Assembly: GCA_947500275.1 (NCBI GenBank)
Contig: CANMSW010000038.1
Location: 1 to 12,343, forward strand
Direction: 5' to 3'
DNA length: 12,343 nt
Origin: Bacteriovoracaceae bacterium
GTDB taxonomy: Bacteria; Bdellovibrionota; UBA1018
Shown one piece after another: positions 1 through 6,206 of this stretch. Numbering within the stretch: position 1 is the stretch's first letter; every line of letters starts with the position of its first letter. Below the pieces are notes generated by a model. The model worked only from the letters and a program-made list of their open reading frames with translations, was not told the origin of the DNA and ran no database searches. The position numbers were made by a program, and so were the translations under genes.

Positions 1-2319
1 CAGACAGGCAATTTAGATGAAGTCGGAATTCAGAAGTCGATTGAAGGGAAGGAGACTTGGGAGCAAATCCTGAAGCGCCAGGCCTTCATCGTGGAAGAAA
101 TCGATCGGCAGAAAAAACTGACCGAGGACCTCAAAACCAAAATTCTGAGTACTTTCCAACTCGATCAGCTCGAGGACCTCTACCTTCCCTACAAGCAAAA
201 ACGGAAAACGAAGGCGACTCTTGCGAAAGAGGCAGGCCTTGAGCCGCTGGCAGAGTGGATCTGGAGTTGCGGCCATGGAACCGAGAAGCCGCAAGAGGGT
301 CAAACCCTAGACATTTGGGCGCTGACTTTTAAAAATGACGAAAAAGGAATTACCGACGCGCAGAAGGCCATCGATGGCGCTCAAGATATCATCATTGAGC
401 GGCTTTCTGAAACTCAGGACCTGCGGCAGCTCATTCGGAGCGCCCTCTTTGAACGTGGAAATGTTCGAACCGGTAAGGGTGAGAAAGCCAAACAGAATAG
501 TAAGTTCGAATTGTACTTCGAGCATCACGAAACAGTGGCGTCCCTTCAGCAGCCTCAGAATTCACACCGATACCTTGCCATGCGTCGCGGCTGGATGGAA
601 GAAGAGCTGACTCTTTCTCTGGGCGGAAATCCAGGCGACGAATCGTTCGAGAAAGAGATTCAGAGTTCTTTCGAAGGTGCCGCTTGCACGGTCCCGAGCT
701 CTCCAGGGGGATCTGTGCTGATGAAGGCAGCCCGCTTGGCGTACAAAGCGCACGTATTCCCGAGTATCGAAAGCGAAGTTCATAAGGCGCTGAAACAAGT
801 CGCAGATGAAGCGGCCATCCATGTGTTCGCCGAGAACGTCCGCAAGCTTCTCTTGGCTTCGCCGTACGGCGCAAAAGCAGTGTTGGGTGTTGATCCGGGA
901 ATTCGTACCGGTTGTAAAGTTGTCGTTCTCGATCAGTCCGGTCGCTATATCGCAAGCACCGTGATGCATCTGCAGTCGGCTGATGGCAAAAAACAAGCGC
1001 AGGGCATGTTGGGAGAGGTTCTCAAGAACGGGCAAGTCCAAGCCATTGCGGTTGGTAACGGCACCGCAGGTCGCGAAACCGAGATTTTCTTGCGCCAGGC
1101 CGTGAAAGAACTCGGTTCATCCGTTCCGGTTGTGATGGTGAACGAAGCCGGAGCCAGCGTTTACAGCGCAAGCGAAGTAGCCCGGGAAGAGTTTCCAGAT
1201 CTCGATGTCACCGTTCGGGGCGCGATTTCGATCGGACGCCGCCTCCAGGATCCGTTGGCTGAACTCGTGAAGATCGATCCGAAATCGATTGGTGTGGGTC
1301 AATACCAGCACGATGTTTCTCAGCCCGCGCTGAAGAAAAGCCTCGAGCACGTCGTGGATAGCTGCGTGAACCAGGTCGGGGTTGATCTCAATACGGCGTC
1401 GCTTCATTTGCTGGCTCACGTCGCAGGAATTGGTCCAGGTTTGGCCAAGGCGATTGTCGAACACCGGGGTGAAAAAGGGTTGTTCAAGACTCGGGATCAG
1501 CTTCTCGAGGTTTCGCGGTTTTCTAAAAAGGTTTTCGAACAAGCCGCGGGCTTTCTTCGCATCCCGGGCGCTGAAAACCCACTCGAAAACACGGGTGTTC
1601 ACCCTGAGCGATATTCGTTGCTTCAAGATTTAGCGACGAACATCGGGAAGCGCGTTTCCGACCTACTGGGCGACGGCGTCTCGTTGATCAAGTCGAATAA
1701 GGATTTTCGCGATAAAGTGGGCGAGTTCACTTTCGCGGATATCGTGAATGAATTAGCGAAGCCAGGGCGTGATCCTCGAGATGCTTTCGTGTCATTTCAG
1801 TTTCGCGAAGATATCTCTGAAGTGAAAGACCTTAAGATCGGCATGATTTGTCCAGGGATTGTGACGAACGTGACGAACTTTGGCGCCTTCGTTGATATCG
1901 GTGTTCACCAAGATGGACTGGTTCATATTTCGCAATTGAGCACTAAGTTCATTAAGGACCCAAGAGAAGCGGTCAGTCCTGGCGATCATGTGAAAGTGAA
2001 AGTCATGGAAGTGAACCTCGACAAGAATCAGATCTCGCTCTCGATTCGACAGGCGCAAGAGGGGCCCGGAGTCGGAGCGACTCGAGCGCCACAACCGCCT
2101 GCCTCCGGACAACGGCGCGACGATCATCGGGCCGGCGGCCAAGGCCGTCCGTCCGGTCAGGGTGGATTCGGAGGGGGCGATCGGAACCGGCCATTGCCTC
2201 GTCCAGGTCAGGGCGGCGGTATGCCTCAAGGTCGGCCGCAGGCACCTAAGCCCCAGCCCGCTTTCAATAATCCGTTCGCGGCTTTGGCTTCGATGAAGAA
2301 AGATCTCAAAGCGCGTTAA
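1..2319 (+). CDS. tex: Transcription accessory / S1 RNA-binding protein Tex (5' partial)
   Basis: The open frame runs from base 1 with no stop, so the gene begins left of the window. The first residues (TGNLDEV) align with the conserved TGGLDD stretch near residue 45 of Tex, so about 40-45 residues are missing. In window numbering, the order is Tex-N helical region with the hallmark LEDLYLPYK; an RNase H-like YqgF domain starting at VLGVDPG (Asp near 298); a helix-hairpin-helix region from about 463 (HVAGIGPGLAKAI); and an S1 RNA-binding domain at about 613-685 (NFGAFVDIGVHQDGLVHIS). Tex binds nucleic acid and affects transcription and toxin or virulence gene expression in some bacteria; its exact biochemical role is not fixed. 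The visible 772 residues already equal a typical full-length Tex (about 770). The surplus is an 86-residue Gly/Gln/Arg/Pro-rich tail after the S1 domain. The GTG at 91 is internal, not the start. Confidence 0.95.
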   Translation, partial: QTGNLDEVGIQKSIEGKETWEQILKRQAFIVEEIDRQKKLTEDLKTKILSTFQLDQLEDLYLPYKQKRKTKATLAKEAGLEPLAEWIWSCGHGTEKPQEGQTLDIWALTFKNDEKGITDAQKAIDGAQDIIIERLSETQDLRQLIRSALFERGNVRTGKGEKAKQNSKFELYFEHHETVASLQQPQNSHRYLAMRRGWMEEELTLSLGGNPGDESFEKEIQSSFEGAACTVPSSPGGSVLMKAARLAYKAHVFPSIESEVHKALKQVADEAAIHVFAENVRKLLLASPYGAKAVLGVDPGIRTGCKVVVLDQSGRYIASTVMHLQSADGKKQAQGMLGEVLKNGQVQAIAVGNGTAGRETEIFLRQAVKELGSSVPVVMVNEAGASVYSASEVAREEFPDLDVTVRGAISIGRRLQDPLAELVKIDPKSIGVGQYQHDVSQPALKKSLEHVVDSCVNQVGVDLNTASLHLLAHVAGIGPGLAKAIVEHRGEKGLFKTRDQLLEVSRFSKKVFEQAAGFLRIPGAENPLENTGVHPERYSLLQDLATNIGKRVSDLLGDGVSLIKSNKDFRDKVGEFTFADIVNELAKPGRDPRDAFVSFQFREDISEVKDLKIGMICPGIVTNVTNFGAFVDIGVHQDGLVHISQLSTKFIKDPREAVSPGDHVKVKVMEVNLDKNQISLSIRQAQEGPGVGATRAPQPPASGQRRDDHRAGGQGRPSGQGGFGGGDRNRPLPRPGQGGGMPQGRPQAPKPQPAFNNPFAALASMKKDLKAR

Positions 2320-2330
2320 CGAAGCAGGGT

Positions 2331-3260
2331 TCAGTTGCGCAGTTTTTCTAGAAAGAACTGCGCAATTTCACCTGCATAAGTCAGTTCGGTCCAGACGACC
2401 GTTCCCAAGTGTCCCGACGCGATATCGGTTCTCTTTGGTTTTCCCCAGTGCTGCCACAGTTCGATCTGGACCGGGGTCGGCACTGTTGTGTCTTCTGTCG
2501 CGATCACCATCCAAGTTCGGGCCGAAATTTCGGGACGAGTCCAATCGGACGCGTTGATCGTGATCGCGCGGGAAAGAAACTCCCGGTATTCTTCGCGGGT
2601 CGCGAGATTGTACTTTTTCATTCGCTCGTTACGAAGCCGAACGAGGATCTCCTGATCGCTGCCGGCGAGAGTTTCTAGGACGTTGCCACCCGCGACCGTT
2701 GTGACCATGGCGTCTAAGCGTGGGTCCACTCCTGCGGCTGTCGAAGCGATGATTCCACCGAGTGAGGTTCCGTAAATTCCTGCTCTTTCGATCCCAAAGA
2801 AGCTCAGAGTCTGACGTACGGCCGCGACACCTCGCAAGCTGCCTCGGTCATGCGTTGAGGGATCGAGTTCCTGTTCCAGGTCTCCCGTCCATCCCTCTAA
2901 GAGCAGCGTTCGGATTCCTGACTCACAGAAGATTTTCATTAAGCGGTCGTCCAGAATTGTTCCGCCACCCGTGGGGGGGAGGATGACGACGGTGGGGGTG
3001 CCTTTGGTCTCCGGTACTGGACGGGCTTTTTTGATTCGGATGGCCAGACTCTTGAATTGCCCGGCCGGGTCAGTTCCGTTGAGTGTCCAGCTTGTGACTT
3101 GGCAGCCGGATCGGGCCCAGAGTGGGCTAAACTGATAGTCCGTTACTGCATTTCTTGGGTCGGTCCCCTGTTCAAGCAATTCGACTGCCAAGGGGGTGCC
3201 GGGCGTTTGCGCCCAGGAAAGGGACGAGCTGAGGAGGAGTACGCTCAAGAGTAAGGACAT
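2331..3260 (-). CDS. Secreted alpha/beta-hydrolase family protein
   Basis: This 309-residue protein starts with a short hydrophobic signal peptide (MSLLLSVLLLSSSLSWA, likely cleaved before QTPG), so it probably acts in the periplasm or outside the cell. The alpha/beta-hydrolase fold is indicated by the strand-turn ILPPTGGG (93-100), a nucleophile elbow GTSLGG with Ser166, an acid at Asp257 (ATEDTTVP) and His284 (SGHLG), in the correct order for a Ser-Asp-His triad. The alternative reading is a dienelactone-hydrolase or acyl-peptidase-like esterase; substrate cannot be inferred. The gene is convergent with tex and alone in its direction. The ATG at 3260 is the first start after an in-frame TGA 30 bases upstream, but no Shine-Dalgarno sequence precedes it. 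Confidence 0.85.
   Translation of the reverse strand: MSLLLSVLLLSSSLSWAQTPGTPLAVELLEQGTDPRNAVTDYQFSPLWARSGCQVTSWTLNGTDPAGQFKSLAIRIKKARPVPETKGTPTVVILPPTGGGTILDDRLMKIFCESGIRTLLLEGWTGDLEQELDPSTHDRGSLRGVAAVRQTLSFFGIERAGIYGTSLGGIIASTAAGVDPRLDAMVTTVAGGNVLETLAGSDQEILVRLRNERMKKYNLATREEYREFLSRAITINASDWTRPEISARTWMVIATEDTTVPTPVQIELWQHWGKPKRTDIASGHLGTVVWTELTYAGEIAQFFLEKLRN
2333..2367 (+). terminator. Hairpin at the tex / hydrolase convergent junction, possible tex terminator
   Basis: A perfect 10-base inverted repeat, TTGCGCAGTT (2335-2344) and AACTGCGCAA (2356-2365), extends by a G-U and an A-U pair outward. Only three T residues follow on the plus strand, so intrinsic termination of tex is plausible but weak. 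The hairpin sits inside the last codons of the opposite-strand hydrolase gene and across its stop codon. On the minus strand no T-run follows. Confidence 0.4.
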
Positions 3261-3422
3261 GCGAGCGTGTGTAGATGGGAACAGATATCAGAGTCAAATG
3301 ACGGTTGAGTGATTCTTGAACTATGAGAAAAAAAAGGGGGGAGTCGATTCGAGGATCGAAGCGAATGAGTGCGGAGGTTTTGGAAGTGCTTGAGCGATTT
3401 CAGCGTAAAAAACTAACGCAAA

Positions 3423-3453
3423 AACCCCGCCTCGATTTTATCGAGGCGGGGTT
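3423..3453 (-). terminator. Intrinsic terminator of rpmF
   Basis: Thirteen-base inverted repeat AACCCCGCCTCGA (3423-3435) and its complement (3441-3453) with a five-base loop. Read on the minus strand it is followed by five T residues (plus-strand A's at 3420-3424). It lies 24 bases beyond the rpmF stop codon. There is no T-run on the plus strand, so it serves rpmF. Confidence 0.9.
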
Positions 3454-3477
3454 CATGATTTTCAAAAGAATCGAAAA

Positions 3478-3687
3478 TTAAGCGTTTTTAGCTGCGCCGC
3501 GAGCAGCTTTTTTCTCGGTGCGGAGCTTAACGTAAGCATCGATGGTATCGAGGGTTACGCTATGTGGGCGAATTTGATCGCCGCTCACTACCGAGTTGGT
3601 CCAGGTGACTGGATCGAGCTGATATGCTGCCGAGTAACGGCGCATGTTACGACGACTGCGCGAAACTTTTTTCTTAGGAACTGCCAT
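3478..3687 (-). CDS. rpmF: 50S ribosomal protein L32, cysteine-free form
   Basis: A 69-residue basic protein beginning MAVPKKKVSRSRRNMRR, the conserved L32 N-terminus, followed by a region ending in an Ala/Lys-rich tail. L32 binds 23S rRNA in the large subunit. Zinc-ribbon L32 proteins carry two CxxC pairs; this protein has no cysteine at all, so it is of the zinc-independent (C-minus) type. The ATG at 3687 is preceded by AGGCGG with 6-base spacing, which decides the start; the same frame stays open upstream to about 3969, but that would add a non-ribosomal leader. The gene is monocistronic: the usual yceD (DUF177) and plsX neighbours of rpmF are absent, and a COG0523 GTPase is divergent from it. 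This setting suggests it may be a second, zinc-sparing copy, although some lineages have only the cysteine-free form. Confidence 0.93.
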   Translation of the reverse strand: MAVPKKKVSRSRRNMRRYSAAYQLDPVTWTNSVVSGDQIRPHSVTLDTIDAYVKLRTEKKAARGAAKNA

Positions 3688-3778
3688 GGGAACCGCCTGC
3701 CTTTCGAATACTTCGAAAAATAAGCCACCCGGTCGGCACGTGATGGCCTGAGGGTAGCAGAACAACAAAACAAGAATT

Positions 3779-3788
3779 GGTCCGGACC
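3779..3788. promoter_or_regulatory. Palindrome GGTCCGGACC between rpmF and the COG0523 gene
   Basis: Perfect 10-base palindrome in the 156-base divergent intergenic region. It could be an operator half of a larger site; a 10-base palindrome is not rare by chance, so the regulatory role is inferred only from its location. Confidence 0.25.
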
Positions 3789-3804
3789 CTAACCCGAAAA
3801 ACTG

Positions 3805-3818
3805 TGGGTTGCAACCCA
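3805..3818. promoter_or_regulatory. Palindrome TGGGTTGCAACCCA, candidate operator
   Basis: Perfect 14-base palindrome 26 bases before the first possible start codon of the COG0523 gene and about 118 bases before rpmF. Its position between two genes that are commonly under zinc control in other bacteria makes it a candidate repressor site. It does not match the classical AT-rich Zur box, so the binding protein is unknown. Confidence 0.35.
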
Positions 3819-3843
3819 GTCCTTCAGAGGTGTAAGGGCAGCC

Positions 3844-5253
3844 TTGAGAATGATGAACGAGAATTCGCTGATTTCCTTTCGCCCCTACCTGCTCGATCCC
3901 GTCCCCGTGACGGTCTTTACAGGCTTGCCCGGGGTGGGCAAAACGGCGCTGATTACTCGAATCACCCAATATTTAGCGGACTTACCGAATCCACGGCGGG
4001 CGCAGGCCCTTTCCGATCCTGGGCTTTTTCAGGCGGATACCTCTTGTTCACATTGCGGGACGACGCAAGCCCTTCAGGATGAGCTCAAGCGCAGAATCCG
4101 CGAGGAGTGCCCGGATCTTTTCTTTGTCGAGGTCCCCATTGAAGCGGACCCTCGATCTGTCATGAGTTCCTTCTCGGACGATGTGCAGAAGCAATACCAA
4201 CGGCGCCAGTCTGGAAGTCGGGCACGCCCCACTCGTCCGGCGTCTTTGGATGCACTTGTGACCGTCATCGACGCCTCCACTTTTGTGGCGCGAATGAATT
4301 CGCAAAACTCCCTGGGTGCTGACTTTCCCGAGCTCAAAACACTCGAGCCCGAGGCCCTCGGCGATGCGACCGTCGATTTACTTGCGGCGTCGATTGAGCT
4401 TTGCGATGTCCTCCTTTTGCATCGCACTGAAGCGCTCACTCCCGAGTTTCTGCTTTCTCTCGAGTCTTGCCTTAGGGCCCTTCAGCCACGCGCAAAAATC
4501 GTTAAGGCCGAGCAAGGGCTCGAGCACCTCTGGGTTCCGGAAGTGCTTGATACTCGTCTCTTCGACACCGAAAAAACCGAAGAGTCTTCTACTTGGCGTC
4601 AAGCCTTGAAAAAATGTCCTCCCGAAAGTCGAACTGCGCCGGGCAGCGGGCCGGGGCAGTGGCTTCCCGTTGAAATTTGGCCAGGAGCCGATCCGGACCT
4701 TTGGTCCGTAGGGATCGTTCGACGGTTTCGTCCCTTTCATCCTCAGCGGTTAGCTGACTCGCTTGATATCTGGACCGATGACCTTCTGAGGACGGTCGGT
4801 CAAGTGTGGCTCGCTACCGATGGAACGAACTCTTATCACTTAGGCCAGGTCGGTCCTTCCCCAGTGTTTTTTCATCCGGATGCACCTTGGGCAGTCACTG
4901 CGCCCGTGTCAGAACAACTTGAAATGAGGCGCGAAGAGCCCGAGTTAGATCGCATTTGGGATGCGGGACACGGGGATCGTTTTTCGGAAGTCGTGCTTGT
5001 GGGCCCACGGAGTGTGATTCAATCTGCAGTGGAAGAGTTGGATCGATGTCTCCTGACGGATCTTGAGATGCAAAGTGAATGGAGCCGACTCGAGGATCCG
5101 TTCTTCGAAGAGATCCAAGCGCAAGAACGCAAGGAGCTTGAAGTCACGCTGCAGCGTGGAAAGTCGAGCTTAAGGCCAACCAAAGAGAGGAAAGATGTCC
5201 CTTGGTTGCGATTAGTACCCACGGAAGCGAGCACTGAGTCGAACCCGAATTGA
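3844..5253 (+). CDS. COG0523 / CobW-family GTPase, YciC/ZagA-like long form
   Basis: G3E-family P-loop protein of up to 469 residues. Walker A is GLPGVGKT (27-34). A Cys motif CSHC (68-71) stands where the family has CxCC, EVPIEADP (96-103) replaces ETTGxADP, VIDAS is at 141-145, and HRTE (193-196) stands at the NKxD base-recognition position. The C-terminal CobW_C domain has RRFRPFHPQR (293-302), a VWLAT block and a final LLTDLEM...DPF block, as in the long YciC/ZagA/ZigA group of metal-handling GTPases. Such proteins are thought to deliver zinc or other metals under limitation. It is divergent from a cysteine-free L32, which supports a zinc link. Candidate starts are TTG 3844 (AAGGG 5 bases upstream), ATG 3850 and ATG 3853; I chose TTG on spacing, with limited confidence. 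Altered CxCC and NKxD motifs raise the possibility of changed metal or nucleotide preference. Confidence 0.85.
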   Translation: MRMMNENSLISFRPYLLDPVPVTVFTGLPGVGKTALITRITQYLADLPNPRRAQALSDPGLFQADTSCSHCGTTQALQDELKRRIREECPDLFFVEVPIEADPRSVMSSFSDDVQKQYQRRQSGSRARPTRPASLDALVTVIDASTFVARMNSQNSLGADFPELKTLEPEALGDATVDLLAASIELCDVLLLHRTEALTPEFLLSLESCLRALQPRAKIVKAEQGLEHLWVPEVLDTRLFDTEKTEESSTWRQALKKCPPESRTAPGSGPGQWLPVEIWPGADPDLWSVGIVRRFRPFHPQRLADSLDIWTDDLLRTVGQVWLATDGTNSYHLGQVGPSPVFFHPDAPWAVTAPVSEQLEMRREEPELDRIWDAGHGDRFSEVVLVGPRSVIQSAVEELDRCLLTDLEMQSEWSRLEDPFFEEIQAQERKELEVTLQRGKSSLRPTKERKDVPWLRLVPTEASTESNPN

Positions 5254-5293
5254 ATTGGGTTTTTCTAGAATAAAAAAAATTGGATCGAAAGAT

Positions 5294-5329
5294 ACGGCTG
5301 ACTCTGAATCAACAGAGTCAGCCGTTTTT
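5294..5329 (+). terminator. Intrinsic terminator of the COG0523 gene
   Basis: Perfect 13-base stem ACGGCTGACTCTG (5294-5306) with its complement (5313-5325), six-base loop, then a T-run to 5329. It lies 40 bases after the stop codon. It also sits 3' of the convergent yceI gene and could stop its transcript, but no T-run directly follows on that strand. Confidence 0.9.
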
Positions 5330-5346
5330 GTATTCAGGCGTTGAGC

Positions 5347-5949
5347 TTATTTCTTTTGTGCAGCTTCAACGTTGATCGCGAGTTCGACGTCATCTCCGAG
5401 CAGCAAGCTGCCGCTGTCGAGAGTCTTGTTCCAGACAATGCCGTAGTCTTTGCGATTCAGTTTTCCGGTGACACTGAAACCTGCTTTTGTGTTTCCCCAT
5501 GGGTCTTTTTCGGTGCCCAAGTATTCGCCGGTAAGCGTCTCGGCTTTGGTCACTCCGTGCATGGTGAAGTCGCCTTCGATTTTGAACTTCTTTTTGTCCT
5601 TCTTGTCGGCCGTGACTTTCTTGATCACGAACTTCAATTCGGGGTTTTTCGCAGTATCAAAGAATTCAGGTGAGCGAAGATGCTCATCGCGTTTCGCATT
5701 GTTGGTGTCGATGCTTGCGGCCTTGATGGCCATTGAGCCGGTGGTTGCTTCAACTTGGGTCGGGTCGAAGTTGAGCTCGCCAGCGAAGTCGCTGAAGCCG
5801 CCGTTCACTTTCGCAAGCAAGTGACGAACGGTGAATCCGACGCTCGAATGCGAGGCGTCGACCACATAAGTGGCTGCGAACGAAGGCGCGGAGATGAGCA
5901 AAGCCGCTGCAACGCTGAGCGTCTGAGCGAATGTCTGAGTACGTGACAT
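5347..5949 (-). CDS. YceI-family periplasmic protein (lipocalin-like, polyisoprenoid-binding)
   Basis: A 200-residue protein with a signal peptide of about 25 residues (ending APSFA) and a mature start TYVVDASHSSVGFTVRHL, the characteristic opening of the YceI domain. Later family blocks are visible: AASIDTNNAKRDEHLRSPEFFD, then DFTMHGVTK, then GFSVTGKLNRKDYGI. YceI-type proteins form an extended beta-barrel that binds an isoprenoid or other amphipathic lipid in the periplasm; they are often induced by stress or high pH. The ATG at 5949 is favoured because AAGGAA precedes it with proper spacing and the signal peptide begins there. The frame remains open to 6060, which would put 37 extra residues before the signal peptide. 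The gene is divergent from the subtilase, with a leader rich in inverted repeats. Confidence 0.95.
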   Translation of the reverse strand: MSRTQTFAQTLSVAAALLISAPSFAATYVVDASHSSVGFTVRHLLAKVNGGFSDFAGELNFDPTQVEATTGSMAIKAASIDTNNAKRDEHLRSPEFFDTAKNPELKFVIKKVTADKKDKKKFKIEGDFTMHGVTKAETLTGEYLGTEKDPWGNTKAGFSVTGKLNRKDYGIVWNKTLDSGSLLLGDDVELAINVEAAQKK

Positions 5950-5954
5950 AGAAA

Positions 5955-6057
5955 GTTCCTTTTCAAGTGAACGAGATTCCTCTCGTGTGTTGTGATGGTT
6001 CAACACTACGGGGGAAGGAGGTTCCAGCCAAGAGGTGGCTTTCGGAACGGTGTGTTG
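5955..6057 (-). promoter_or_regulatory. Structured region upstream of yceI with competing stems
   Basis: Reading the minus strand toward yceI: a bulged stem (GTTCC-gaa-AGCC loop GGCT-GGAAC, plus coordinates 6021-6048) is enclosed by CAACAC/GTGTTG (6052-6057 with 6001-6006). The same GTGTTG at 6001-6006 could instead pair with a second CAACAC (5987-5992). Next is a perfect six-base stem ACGAGA/TCTCGT with a GGAA loop (5971-5986). The Shine-Dalgarno strand GGAAC (5955-5959) repeats the sequence that closes the first hairpin, so both could pair with one GTTCC. Whether this region is transcribed is not known; it matches no riboswitch I recognise. Confidence 0.3.
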
Positions 6058-6069
6058 CAAATCTAAGAA

Positions 6070-6075
6070 AATATA
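6070..6075 (-). promoter_or_regulatory. Possible -10 element for yceI
   Basis: On the minus strand TATATT matches five of six positions of the sigma-70 -10 consensus and would start transcription just upstream of the structured leader. No good -35 hexamer is found at 16-18 bases, so this is tentative. Confidence 0.2.
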
Positions 6076-6122
6076 GGCTCAAAAATGAGAGTTTCAGAGG
6101 GGGGCCCCCTTCCCGAAATAGA

Positions 6123-6146
6123 ATTCCTGCAGTTCAATGCAGGAAT
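6123..6146 (+). promoter_or_regulatory. Hairpin in the subtilase upstream region
   Basis: Perfect nine-base inverted repeat ATTCCTGCA (6123-6131) and TGCAGGAAT (6138-6146) with a six-base loop, 60 bases before the protease start. No T-run follows, so it is not an intrinsic terminator; it could stabilise the leader or be a protein-binding site. Confidence 0.35.
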
Positions 6147-6206
6147 CTCTTCTGAGGCGGCAAGCTCGTTGTTCTCGGGATAGAGATGAGAATCCGGGGG
6201 GATTTC

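Noticed and set aside
431..955. Long minus-strand frames inside tex, and similar ones inside the COG0523, protease and SDR genes
   Set aside because: They are shadows of well-supported coding genes and have no recognisable domains.
3323..3481. Plus-strand frame of 52 codons (MRKKRGESIRG...) between the hydrolase and rpmF
   Set aside because: No Shine-Dalgarno, and it reads straight through the strong rpmF terminator hairpin and into the rpmF stop region.
3688..3969. Upstream in-frame extension of rpmF (163-codon frame)
   Set aside because: The L32 N-terminus MAVPKKK and an AGGCGG site fix the start at 3687; the extension would overlap the divergent gene.
5950..6060. 37-residue N-terminal extension of yceI
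   Set aside because: It would bury the signal peptide; AAGGAA before ATG 5949 gives a clear start.
6098..6110. GGGGGGCCCCC palindromic run upstream of the protease
   Set aside because: Low-complexity G/C run with no neighbouring elements that point to a function.
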